DNA of 64,000 nt, from contig CP136069.1 of the NCBI GenBank assembly GCA_032622095.1, forward strand, positions 206,950,750 through 207,014,749, written 5' to 3'. This stretch comes from Siphonodentalium dalli (lineage: Eukaryota; Mollusca; Scaphopoda; Gadilida; Siphonodentaliidae). Every line of letters starts with the position of its first letter. Within the stretch, counting starts at the first letter, position 1. The notes under the pieces are model-generated. The model was not told the origin of the DNA and searched no databases. It saw only the letters and a list, made by a program, of their open reading frames with translations. The translations under genes and the position numbers were made by a program. Below, piece by piece: positions 47,928 through 59,216 of this stretch.

Positions 47928-49420
47928 GGTGACGATTGTGTTAGGGACAATTAAAATTAAATGATATGATCACTCGTCAATGAGAAATACCAAGTTATTA
48001 GGATATATTTATAGGTGATGGTTGTAATAGGGTTAAATCAAGTAATCACTCGTAATGAGAGAAAACATATCAACTAAGATATAATAATAGGTGATGATTG
48101 CATTAGGGTCTATTGAGATTAAATAATGTAATCACTCGTCGATGAGAGATAACATGTAATTATATTATATTACTAGGTGAAAATTGTAGTAGGGGTATTG
48201 AAAGTCCCTTAAGTTTAAATAAAGAAAAGGGATAGAATACGCAAATAATCAGTAACTCTAAAACTTATATCAAGTGATCACTCGTCAATTACTTAATACG
48301 TGAAAGTGACAAAAAGCTTAATGTAGGCATCTCAGCTACTGCCAGCAAACAACATTGTAGAGACCAGTCACACCATGCGCGAAGTAATGGTGATGGCGAA
48401 AGAATGTAAATATGGATACCTATAGATAAACCATTAATAGTGTAATCACTCGTCAAAGAGAAATGTCGAATTATTAAGGATATCATAGGAATATGTATTA
48501 GGGGTTCCTAAAATAAATCATGTATGTATTACTAATAAGGATGGGAAATGTATATGAACAGCATGAAAATATTAACCAAGTAATCATTGGTGGATTGATT
48601 TTAAAGGAAAGCGACACAGGAGTTAAATGTAGGCACCTCAGCTAACTACCAACATAAACATGGTATCGATGAGTTATATCAAATATGCAGGTAAGGATCT
48701 TGGCAAAGTCAAGTTATAAGGATATTCATAAATGGTTACTGGTAAATCAAGTAATCATTCGTCGGTGAGGACGAACAAATTATCAAACAGAAAGTATCGG
48801 TGATAAAATTATAAGGGGATGCAATCGCATCATGTTTGAATTACTAACATGGATGGGAATTATATATACCAGTATAGAGAAAAGTCAACAAGGGATCAAT
48901 AGAAAATGAGTTACCAAGATATGGTGTGGCTTAAGTAAGATGTAGGTATTATGCGAATACATCCATCTTAATAGATTCTGTAGAAGGCGTGCGTTAAGCC
49001 GGAGGAAAATATGGACATGAGCACGGGTGACGACACACATGGATTTAAAGCCATAATAAAGGGAAAACAGTCAGGTGCACGGGCGTAACCTGAACAGGTG
49101 CGATAGTGAGATTATAACTGGTATACCGTATAACAAATTAAGTTAAATCAGTGAACATTAAATTATCAGGTATTGAAAGTAACATGTAGCGCAAGTAAGA
49201 GGTATATATTGGATAAAATAAAGTAATCACTGGTCAATGAGAAATACCATATTGGGGTATGTCAGCGGGTAATGACTGTATTAGAGTTCAATCAAGAAAT
49301 CACTCGTCAATGAGAAAAGTCATATCACCAAGACTATATAAATAGGTGATAATTGCTAGGGTGATAGAAATTAAATATTGTAATCACTCGTCAATGAGAA
49401 ATAAAAATATTAGAATTATC

Positions 49421-50318
49421 TCAGGTGGTGATAATATTAGGGAATATCAAGTGCATCATGTCGGAATTACTAACATGGATGGGAAATATATATATAACCA
49501 GTATGGATAAAAGTCAATCAAGGGATCAATAGTAAATGAGTTCACAAGGTATGGCGCGGCTTAAGTTAGATGTCGATATTATGCGGACTTGGCCGGTATC
49601 GGTAGCTGGGAAACACACAGACCAACCTCGGCGCAGGTAAAATAATCCAAACTAGAGTTATCGGTCGGAAACCAAATTGAGTAACAGGCGGTCAAAATCT
49701 AATTCGAAAAGGGGGAGGCGGAACGCTGGGAGAATTAATTGGATGGAACCCACAGTCGAACGTGGCCTGTATCCTTAGCCAAGAAAGACGCATACCAACT
49801 TTGGAGCAGAGCAAATAATCCAAACTGAAGTTATCGGACGGAACCCAAATGGTAACGGACGGATGGACGGACAGACAGACGGACGGATAGACAGACGGAC
49901 GGACGAAAGACCCGGCCCAGAGTGGGGGTCAAATACTAAGTCGAGGTGCAGATAAATTAATCCAAACTGGGACGGACGGACAGACCGACAACATAAAACG
50001 ATCTATTGCCAAAAAGGCGTAACATGAAAGGCCGTGGCTGTAACCTGATCGGGAAAAACGCAGCGGACGAGGAGCGATGTGATTACACACACAAAGAGAA
50101 CGCCGAACAGCAATTAGGACAATGCGGTGGGACAGGTGGACACTCAAACCAGACCGCCGGGAACCAGAGCGTAACCACGGGATAAATATTGGAGACGACG
50201 GATTAGAAAGCGATGGCGGTACTGTGAGACAGCGGGCAAGGAGAAAAACAAGGCGGCAATACATGACCTTAAACTGTAGATGATTGGAGGTAGTGGCGAG
50301 CAGCGATGGCAGCAGATA
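49421..50318. other. Interior 2c with repeated ATCCAAACT blocks and GGAC microsatellite
   Basis: AAATAATCCAAACT-AGTTATCGG occurs at about 49640 and about 49813, and again shortened at about 49955. GGACGGA-type microsatellite lies at about 49858-49910 and 49970-49985. No gene. Confidence 0.55.
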
Positions 50319-50562
50319 GAAAATTTTACGTCCTCTCTCTGTGGACAAAAGTTGGAATGGACGGAAGTGACAATATTTTCTGCGCATGCTCGGAGCGGAT
50401 AACTCTATTTGGCATGAGTGACCTTAGTTGTCAGTGATGTTGTAGCTCTCGGAAGTCACACCCCGGTGTTCTACGCTTATTGGAGCCAACGCGACTTGCC
50501 GCTTAATTGAAGACGTTGAGCTTGTATAAATTGCCACAAGGGTGATTCCTTGTGGCTTCTTA
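50319..50562. repeat. Direct repeat B2 (244 bp), right end of the composite
   Basis: This copy of B1 is offset by exactly 7352 bp. It ends GTGGCTTCTTA and is followed by ATCGTATCATAACG. The base just inside the left end of the composite is also TTA (39335), so the pre-insertion site can be written as ...GTATCA-TTA-ATCGTATC.... That is the expected footprint of conservative integration at a shared TTA. Confidence 0.88.
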
Positions 50563-51510
50563 ATCGTATCATAACGCCCATAATGTGACACCGGCGTCAA
50601 TTTGTATGTCATTTATCGCATATTATTTCTTAACATGTATTCAGGATTCACCCCCCAAAATTAACTGGTATTCAGGATTCACCCCCCCCCCCCCCAAAAT
50701 TAACTGGTATTCAGGATTCAGGGGGAGGGGTGATACCCTCTTATATCACCTCTGTTATTAAATTAATCCAATTTTGGACTACATGCTGGTACACGATCTC
50801 AAAACATTGGCATCAATTTCCTCACTAGCAGATGGGCATAGCCTAAATATAGCCAGAGAATTCTGGACTGTTATATTTATGGGCACAACAAATTTTCTAT
50901 ATTCAGCCCAATTACGTTGCCAGGTACCCGGTAACCTAATCAATATTGGGCAGTAAACAACATTGTGACCAACATTGGGTCACATTTCTGACAAGCTAAG
51001 CTTTTGCATTGGCTTTTTCATAGCTCAGTGCATATGTGTTAAGTAAGTAAAGTGATCAATCAACGCACATTTCTCTGTTAGAGGGCATTCAGGGTGCGCA
51101 GTTGTCATCAGAATGTAAAATTACCTCTTTGATAAATTGACAGAATTTGGTGATGCAGAACAATCAGAAGATATACAAGACATACATGTGCAATCACAAG
51201 AAATACAGACGTCTTCTACAAAACAAAGAACTAATGACGTCACATGTCGCTTCTTCAGAACAACCAAAATAAAGACGGAGAAAATCAACCATCCGGAACA
51301 AATGGACTGATGAACAAAAGGCTGCTATCCATATTTAAAGCATCTAGGAAAGTATTTCACTTGTAATAGCCTACCAGGGAAATTTCAATGTCTGGAGCCT
51401 ATGAGGAAGGCTCCTGTCCTTAGTGCTTGACCCTGGGACCAGATTAAGTTTTTCATAAAAAACAATTAGTAAATCGTATGTCCACAGCGAGGAAACTTAA
51501 CCCTTTCAAC
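50563..51510. other. Right flank: C-rich tandem units, then unrecognised sequence
   Basis: At 50638-50720 the unit TTAACTGGTATTCAGGATTC followed by C6-C14 and AAAA is repeated about three times and ends in GGGGTGATACC at 50737. After that I see no gene. The 60-codon plus frame at 50774-50956 has no recognisable motif. Confidence 0.5.
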
Positions 51511-51597
51511 CACAGGTCCCCTGAACAAAAATTGACCCCACCCCCAATAATACTTCATTCTATAGAGTGGGGTCAATTTTTGTTTTGGGGACCTGTG
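51511..51597. mobile_element. 87-bp miniature element with perfect 8-bp target duplication
   Basis: The ends CACAGGTCCCCTGAACAAAA and the reverse complement of the right end (CACAGGTCCCC-AAAACAAAAA) are inverted over about 31 bp. CTTTCAAC lies directly outside both ends (51503-51510 and 51598-51605). An 8-bp duplication points to hAT (or P-like) transposition. It is very small even for a MITE. Confidence 0.82.
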
Positions 51598-51651
51598 CTT
51601 TCAACCTGTAAGACGAGTATACCGGTCAGAACCTTAGGCTTAAAAAATAAC

Positions 51652-51905
51652 CTTTTTATGTTTACCCATACCACAGTATGGTAAACATAGTGTCGTTGTC
51701 TGGATTGACCACTCGTCGTTCGTCCGTCCGTCTGTCTAGCCGCCCGTCTGTCCATCCATAGACACTTTACGCATAATGTGATAACTGAAACATTTCCTAT
51801 CTTATCGCAACCAATTTTGGTACGTGAGTTTCCCAGCCTCAAGTACAGATTGATTTCGAATATGGGTTTGATCCGACTAGTTTTCACTGAGTTATGGCTC
51901 TTTTA
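51652..51905. mobile_element. Pearl/HINE-like terminal fragment
   Basis: It starts TTTTTATGTTTACCCATACC, a sequence that forms a hairpin with the following GGTAAACATA. Then come GTCGTTG...GGATTGACCACTCGTC, a GTCC/GTCT microsatellite, a CACTTTACGCAT phrase and one core unit ending in GAGTTATGGCTCTT. The same order, reverse-complemented, ends the larger element at 58100-58510. This is one terminus plus a single core repeat. Confidence 0.7.
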
Positions 51906-52619
51906 AAAAAAAAAAATTCACTCTTAAAAAAAATAAAAAATATTTAGATTGATTTTCTTGCTCAATTTAACTACCAAAAACAAAAAAAATTAATAAATAG
52001 AAAATATATAATAAAATATATATTTTTTTTAAATAATTAACCGCACAAATTTGTTTAAATCGGTACAAAATCTTGTGTTATGTACTGGTAAATTTATTTG
52101 GAGCCATATTAAATCCAATTCACCAATTCCATCACATACCTTTGGACTACTTAGCTAGTGATAAGGCTATGTTATTTTCTGATGTCTCTTATGCCAATTG
52201 ATGTGCAAATAATCTGATAAAGAAAGCTATGGTATCTAATTTAAAATAAAGATTCAACAATATACATCACATGATATTAACAGTAGACTCGGATATCTGT
52301 GCTGTTGAGTGATATCTTCAGATGTCTGAGGTCATTATAATTGTTATTGGTTTAATAGAGAGGTCAGTGTTCAACATAAACAATTCCTGTGATTTGTTGA
52401 CAGCTCTGCTATATAATTGATATTAATGGGTCAGCAGTGAGGTGGCTAACCTGTATACTATATTGTTGGAAACATCGTGACGATTCAGAGAAACTGTCGC
52501 CCGTCAATTCTGTACAAAACTAGCCCGCTCAATCTAGCTTAACTTGTCATACATGTTTGGAAAGATTGGAGTATTTTCTACTGGGAGGTATTAACTATAT
52601 TTTCCTGATCCTACAAATA
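51906..52619. other. Very AT-rich sequence, nothing recognised
   Basis: Poly(A)/poly(T) tracts at 51900-52030 are followed by ordinary AT-rich sequence. I find no feature. Confidence 0.4.
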
Positions 52620-52745
52620 TTGTAATGATAGGCAAAAACTTAACCCTCCCCCAATGTCACAAAAAGCTGAGTATAGCCATCGCCGGGGATTGGATCCCAG
52701 AATGATAGAATAATGCGTAGTATTGGCTTTTATTTAGTGTAGAAC
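52620..52745 (-). repeat. SINE-like fragment with tRNA T-arm resemblance (1)
   Basis: On the minus strand, GGGATCCAATCCCCGGCGAT resembles a B box and T-arm, followed by a tail CATTGGGGGAGGGTTAAG. The tail and spacing match the second fragment at 52975-53135. No A box is preserved here. Confidence 0.4.
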
Positions 52746-52974
52746 ACACATAACAAGTGTAAAATGTGAATTTCCAACCACATTCACCATTAGAAGAGTA
52801 TACAAATCCAAGATGGCGTCCAATATGGCGGTCAATTTTTATTTTAAGACTTTATGAAGCGACATACGCAAAATCCCGAAAAGGAACGTCCCAGTGTTAA
52901 AACCTATATTATTTTAATGATTACATAGAATAAAATTTCATATCAAACATTAATTTGACCATTAGTACATCTTT

Positions 52975-53135
52975 TCAATTGGTAAACTAATAGGTAAAAA
53001 TGTATCCCTCTATCCAATGACATAAAACTCGAAATAAAGTTATCGCCTGGGATTGGAACCACGAGTGATAGCATTATTATCACTCACGAACTTCCGGAGG
53101 TTAACTGCTCCAAGTTCTTGTAACCTTTCTTCCTT
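52975..53135 (-). repeat. SINE-like fragment with tRNA-like A and B boxes (2)
   Basis: On the minus strand, TGGAGCAGTTAACCTCCGGA resembles an A box/D-arm and GTGGTTCCAATCCCAGGCGA a B box/T-arm, about 50 bases apart. A tail similar to the first fragment follows. It is a decayed tRNA-derived SINE rather than a functional tRNA, since no acceptor stem is formed. Confidence 0.45.
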
Positions 53136-53520
53136 GCATATTTTAAGTTTATATGTCTAGTAGAGGATGCTTATCTCTCTAGTAGACGGATAGAGGCGTG
53201 GTTTATCTGATGGGCTTTATCTGTATAGTAGACAGGGGTAGGAAGTGGATAAATAGGGGTATTCCTTATTCCTTACATCATATAAATAAGGGTATTCCTT
53301 ATTTCTTCCCCTTCTCTGTTTTGTTTGTTCCCATAGTGTTCCCATGGAATATGCATTTTTTACTGCCATGATAATAATCCAGTTATACTTCCCTTACATA
53401 TATCAATGTGATTATAATTTATTATATACTCATAAAATTATTGAAGATTGTAATTGTCGTTTTTTGCTAACATTAAATTAAATTAAATTAAATAAATTAA
53501 GTAAAATACAGTGAAATTAA
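53136..53520. other. AT-rich sequence with ATTAA repeats
   Basis: AAATTAAATTAAATTAAATA at about 53471-53500 immediately precedes the repeat element copy 2. Nothing else was recognised. Confidence 0.45.
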
Positions 53521-56500
53521 CCATATTATTAGCCATAAATATAAATTATGATATAAAATATATTGGTAACATGAATTCACCCTATACGAATTCCGTTAAA
53601 ACAACTAATCCTTCAAATTAAATTTGTTTACCGGTGACCGGCCTCCTGATCGCGCAGTTCGACTTTTAAACTAATAAACCGGAAAAACCGAAAACCTACA
53701 TGGGACCGTGGAATTTTATAATTTGGGCCATATTATACAAGCGGGCGTGCTAATTAATTATATACCGTTCCGTCTGCAGTATGCTCCGTTAACCAATACC
53801 AATTGGTTGAAAAATACATATATATACATGTATTCTTTGCAACTGACAGAAACACAGGGACGTTTAACACACTCGCTGCCGGATATGGGGTAATCGCTAG
53901 AGTTATCCAAACCAAAGTGCAATGGTGAGGACTCGCATAAGGAGCAATAAAATATAGATATATGTACCAAATTCGAGTAGTTAATTTCCTTATACCAATT
54001 AGTGAGGTGTCTTCCTGCTTAAAGATATATTATGGCCTTATTTCATTGAGTAAAAACAAAGAGTTAAAATCCAAACACTTCCCCACTCGAATAATGTAGC
54101 AAAGAAACTAATATTGTTGAAAATTCCATCCATATCGACTGTACCAGTCCATAGAACTCAAGGGTTGAACTATACACAAATGTAAACATTTACTACTTTA
54201 TTCCGGATTATTGTTGGGCATAAACATTACGACAACGATTTCGTCAATAATAGTCACTGAGTATAATTCGTATATTGTCTCGATGTGTCTAGGGTGTATA
54301 AGGTTTGCCGTGATATTGGGAACAATTCAAGAAGACATCCAGATTCGTTGGTGTAGATATCTTTATGTATAAGTAAATTGGTTGCCGGCAAAGCACAGTG
54401 TAGACAGGTTATTAGGTCTTCATGATAGGAAGGCTGTCGGAGCAGTAACTCCCTCCGCTATGAGAAGGTATACTTCTAGTACAGCTGGCATATCATGTAT
54501 CCATATACGGACTGATGTATCATGATATCTGAGCTATATATACTTTACTATAGAGTATATCACATATCTACTCGCATACTTTGGTTATGCTATGAATATA
54601 ACTAGTCGATCAGTGTCGACATATATAGGTAGGCTTATGGCTTTAGATGTGTAACCTTGTACTTATTATTCGTTTGCTCCTCTCTCTATACAGTGCTTGG
54701 CCATTACATCGTTAACCCTATCAATATAATACAGGTAATATCACACAACAAACCCATCCATTTATATGTACTATCGGACAATATAACAATGACGCTGTGT
54801 TCTGACTGTTTGGATATAAACTGTATGAATATAACCTATTTTGGTTATTTGTTATTTCGTCCGGGAGCACCTCAATGGAGTGTTTCACTTTAACTTACGG
54901 GTTAAACCAAGATAAATGTACCGTGGTAAACCATGTGTGCCAATATAGGGTTGGCACATTATGACGACTCAGACACGGGAAGCAACGAGCCAAATGGTCA
55001 CAAGTGAGAAAAAAAACACATACAGCAAAATAATTGATAACCATGTTGGGACAGGCTGGTCAATCTACAGATGGTATCTTCAGATACAACGCGTGGCCGA
55101 CCACATGTGAGAATTGTCCGAGGCAGGTCAGTAAAAACTAGGGACAGGCTGGTTACTCGAAACAATCTGTAGATGGTAGATGGAATCTGGAATATTGAAA
55201 ATGGAAAATTATTCAATCCACCTTTCGTTAGATCTTGGTTGGTTGTTAATAATAATAGAAACAATCAACCATCGTTTCCTTCCGAAATGTCCAACTTCCA
55301 GCCATGAATTTACGATAAAGAGCGTTTATTGCTTTATTTCCAATTATCCAGAGTATACTATTAAAAGAGCGTTTTGAAAACAAGTTATACGCTTGCTGTT
55401 GTTTGCTGTCGAACATGTGTCAACGTTACTATAAAAAGTGTGACATATGACAGTGACGTGTTCAGAGAGCGTGCTTTGTGTGAGGGCCCGGGTGTAAATT
55501 TCGACCGTCTCGTGAACACGTCCGTTTACTCAACTTGACTAATTTTAACTCGCCTCGATAAAACGTTTTCACCTTGTACCTGAAACTTCCAAGTGAGCAT
55601 AAATTCCAACCAAATCACCCCTGTAATCGGACATTTTCTAACCGAGGGCGAATTAATATTACGTTTTATTAAAACTAAGAAATTATCCAACGCACTTTAC
55701 AATATATATTGGTTGTTTATTTACAAGAACAGAAAAAAAACTCATTGTTTTTTTCGGAATTTTTTACTGCTGCATTTACAACTGTAAGATATACATAAAA
55801 GGTGGTCTATCCCTTCCTACAACAAGTTTTATATTGATCCCTGGATATCAGATAATAACGAGAGGCCGATCACGATCGGCAGATGTTTAACCCATACCTT
55901 GGCGATAGCGATCTTTTTATGAGTGCAAGAATTTCAACAATTCACAGCGTACTATTATTTATTAGTTTCATAGTGGAATCAGACATATTGAGCAACTTGC
56001 TCATTTAAACACAATAGGAAGATGGATATGACATTCGATTTCAACCTATTCGGTCACTCCAACAGAGATACATGTATGTGTGATAGATTGATAAAGATAA
56101 TTATACCCAAACACAGTCAGACAGATGCACCATAGCTGTTAAAGATATAATTGTTACAATATTAACATCATAATAACTCTATTTATTTAATTCTTACAAT
56201 GGAACCTGAGTCATAACAGATTATGTTGTTGTGTTAGCTGCATAGTAAAAGTTATGGGATGATTGAGATTAGAGACCAACAAACACCTGAACATCTATAT
56301 AAGTGAGGGGTGTATAGACCTTGATATTAAATATGATTGATAATGGTTGGATATAAAATATTTTAATACAGAATTATCAGATAACTAAAGGAGAGATATG
56401 AGAAGGGTCAAATTGAAAATATTAGAGTCATAACATTGGATCGCGTACAGTATACATGTACCTATGGTTAATTTTATTCTAAGCTGATCATTGGAAAGAT

Positions 56501-56539
56501 ACAATGTCTGTAACAGCAGAAATATTATTAAATATTGGG

Positions 56540-58375
56540 TTAATATTCTCAAAACCATTCAATCAATACCAAAATCTATACGCATGAAGAATGTATCACA
56601 ATCAACCTGAATGAGATTATAAAAGTGATTGGGTGAAAAATATTTGACCAAAAAGTCAGCTTCAAGAATACCAGAACCATTATTATTATCCTGCAGCCCA
56701 AATGCAATAGAGGGAATTTCAAAATAAGATATATCCTCAAATGATGAATATTCAATTGGTGGCTTATAATTAATAGAAATTCTTAGTGAACCTGGCCTAA
56801 GGCGAAAGAGATAATTTAAAATCTGCGTATCAGATATTATGTGTCTATGGAATAGGTTAATTTTAATCCTGAAATACATGCAAGTGAAAAGTGGATCACG
56901 ATCAACCTGGACATAGAATAGGAGAATGAACATATGATGTGTGGAGAGTGTTAATCATTTTCAATGACATCATATGATGGAACTAATGTGTGGATAAATT
57001 GTTTTCTCAAGATAAGACAACAGTGTCTCTGTAAACAACAATTCTCTAAACAGCCATGCTCCAGAACATCCTTCACATGGACAATGGACTATTTGTATTA
57101 ATGCCATGAACATGTTTCAACAGGTTGGGTTAAATTACTATTGCACACAAACTGGAGTAAAGTATCATCAATCACTTATATTTGACAGCTCTGGGAGCAG
57201 CAGTGGTTTAGCAAAGAGTATCCAGTGTCATTTTCTGATCCCAATAAAGCAGATTACTGTGTAAAGTTGTTTGTCTTAAATTCTCACAGGGCATATACAA
57301 TAGGTAGTAAATTACTTGAATTATAAAGGGCCATAACTCTGTTAAAATATATCGGATCAAACCCAAATTTGAACTTGATCTGTATTTCGGGGTGAGGACC
57401 ACATGTACCAAATTTGGTGTAGATCAGATGAAAAATGTTTTGAGTTCTAAGTAAAAATAAGTTTGAAAAGGGTTAATTAAACGATACCAAAAACCATACA
57501 GATAAAGAACGTGCTAAGAAAAACCTTGGTAAGAAATATGAGGCATATCAGAAGAAAACAGTTTGACTTAGATGGATCAGATAGCATTTGTGTGCAGGGT
57601 TAATTATTTTCTAAACCGATCAACCGATCGATACCAAAAACTATACAGGTGAGGGGTGTGTCATTATAAACCTACATATCAAATATGAAAACAATCGGAC
57701 AAAAAATAATTTGGTTACAGCATCGGATAGCTCATGCCTATGTGCGGATGCAAAGTGTTAATAATTTCTAAACCGATCAACCGATCGATACCAAAACTAT
57801 ACAGGTGAGGAGTGTGTCATCATAAACATGGGAGTAAAAAATAACTCTAATTCCCATAATACAGATTTACTGCTCTCAGAGCTAAACTGATACCACTGGT
57901 AATTAATTGTAGACTGCTATGGTTATCTGTTCAATTCTTAGTTGAAAAAGGGCCATAACTCTGGTATAAAATGTTGGATATAACCCATATTCAAACTCGA
58001 TCTGTATTTTGAGTTGAGAAACTCGCATACCAAATTTGGTTCCGATCAGATAAAAAAAAAATTGAGTTATGGCAGCATGCATGAATTCTAAGTCGAAAAA
58101 GGGCCATAACTCCATTGAAAAATATCGGATCAAACCCATATTCGAACTCGATCTGTATTTTGGTCCGAGAAACTTGCATACCAAATTTTATTCTGATCAG
58201 ATAAAAATTTTTTGAGTTATGGTAGCATGCATGAATTCTAAGTCGAAAAAGGGCCATAACTCCGTGAAAAAACCCATATTCGAACTCGATCTGTATTTGG
58301 TGCTGACAAATTCATATACAAAATTTGGTTCCGATCAGATATAAAATGTTCGAGTTATCGCACCATGCGTAAAGT
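56540..58375. repeat. Tandem core units of about 150-157 bp
   Basis: GGGCCATAACTC(T/C) occurs at about 57327, 57950, 58101 and 58251, the last three 151 and 150 bp apart, each followed by ATCGGATCAAACCCATATTC-like sequence and TTTGGTTCCGATCAGAT. A sister unit, CTAAACCGATCAACCGATCG, occurs at 57611 and 57768 (157 bp). The GGGCCATAACTC core with this period is the hallmark I associate with bivalve pearl/BIV160-type repeats. Confidence 0.75.
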
Positions 58376-58379
58376 GTCT

Positions 58380-58425
<46 letters not shown>

Positions 58426-58445
58426 GGACGGACGGACGGACGGAC
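58370..58445. repeat. (ACAG)n(ACGG)n microsatellite
   Basis: About twelve CAGA units are followed by five CGGA units. The position between core repeats and element terminus matches pearl-like elements. Confidence 0.9.
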
Positions 58446-59216
58446 TAACGACGAGTGGTCAATCCGGGCAACGACACTATGTTTACCATACTATGGTATG
58501 GGTAAACATAAAAATCGAAGGCACTGGAAACGCTCCTATCAATTAATATTGATTGTTTTTCGAATGTTCTGGTTAATACATGTATTTAATTTGAGACATT
58601 TTACGGTTCGTGGAAAAGTTCGGAACGTAGAAAGCGCGGAACTCTATCTCTATCTGAGATCGCCTGAAAGTTTTATGACGGTCTATTATAACAGGAGTAT
58701 CGAAAAAATGTCCCGATTAATCATCGCATTGTATACGAAAATATCGATATGAAATCACTATTAATCGACAGAAAAGTTTCCGGACAGATGTCTTCGACTC
58801 ATATTTATTATTGTATACCGTATAAATTATATAATGCGTATTTATGAAGAGATAATCCATCCTTAAAACTTAGATTATCGTGGGACACGCACAACATCGT
58901 TTACAATAAACAGAACAGTCTGTGGTTTCAAGATATTATACTAATGTGACCCAGACTGAGATCTCAAAATATTAGTGCGGCACACCCGAGCGCATGTACA
59001 TTGCAGTACGCCAGGGGGTCCTGGGTCCTAGTTCAGGGAAATTTTGAAGAAAAAAATAAGTTTAATTTTGTGCACTTTGTGAGTTTGTGTGGTTTTTGGT
59101 AGTCATATTGCAGGCTGATTCGATTCATAATTTTGCAGTATATTATTAAACCATTAGATACAACTATAAGGCACTGATATACTTCATGAAAAAAATGTGG
59201 GGACACATTTCCTCTA

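Larger units (their letters stand above)
46430..49420. repeat. Degenerate array with ACTCGTC-ATGAGT inverted motif
   Basis: The motif TACTCGTCGATGAGTA or its relative AATCACTCGTCAATGAGAAA recurs at about 46440, 46765, 46892, 47620, 47690, 47818, 47885, 47972, 48046, 48130, 48270, 48443, 48752, 49225, 49302 and 49384. CTC and GAG (up to TACTC/GAGTA) form a short stem around GTCRAT. Spacing is often about 70-120 bp and each copy is followed by AAATACCATATT-like sequence and GGTGAT. Longer blocks are also duplicated, for example CATCATGT--GAATTACTAAC at about 48830 and about 49453. Confidence 0.7.
55858..58510 (-). mobile_element. Pearl/HINE-like (Helentron-type) element with tandem cores
   Basis: Copy 1 of the host repeat shows the uninterrupted site after 18830. 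Read on the minus strand, the element starts ATGTTTACCCATACC (58509 downward). Then come GTTG...GACCACTCGTC and an ACGG/ACAG microsatellite (58376-58445), followed by core units. It ends with GGTATGGGTTAAACAT (55898-55883), a hairpin of GCCGATC/GATCGGC (55865-55880) and CTCTCGT. Inverted repeats at the 5' end and just before a 3' hairpin, with no target duplication, are the HINE layout. No Rep/helicase is encoded. Confidence 0.7.
53521..59216. mobile_element. Repeat element, copy 2, carrying a 2.65-kb insertion
   Basis: Start and end sequences are the same as copy 1 (16783-19557), in the same orientation. Blocks 53521-53620, 53627-53885, 54957-55857 and 58511-59216 match copy 1. The centre (53886-54956) is unrelated to copy 1's GTACCC core, and the segment equivalent to 16871-17245 is missing. 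The insertion at 55858-58510 is a separate element. Confidence 0.7.

Noticed and set aside
46430-49420. Hammerhead ribozymes (retrozyme) from CGATGAG/GAAA words
   Set aside because: The conserved CTGATGA core with a closing stem II and downstream GAAA was not found in the proper order.
42967-50562. Conventional LTR retrotransposon with 244-bp LTRs
   Set aside because: Repeats do not begin TG/end CA, no primer-binding site or gag/pol is seen, and the A repeats fit a split arrangement better.
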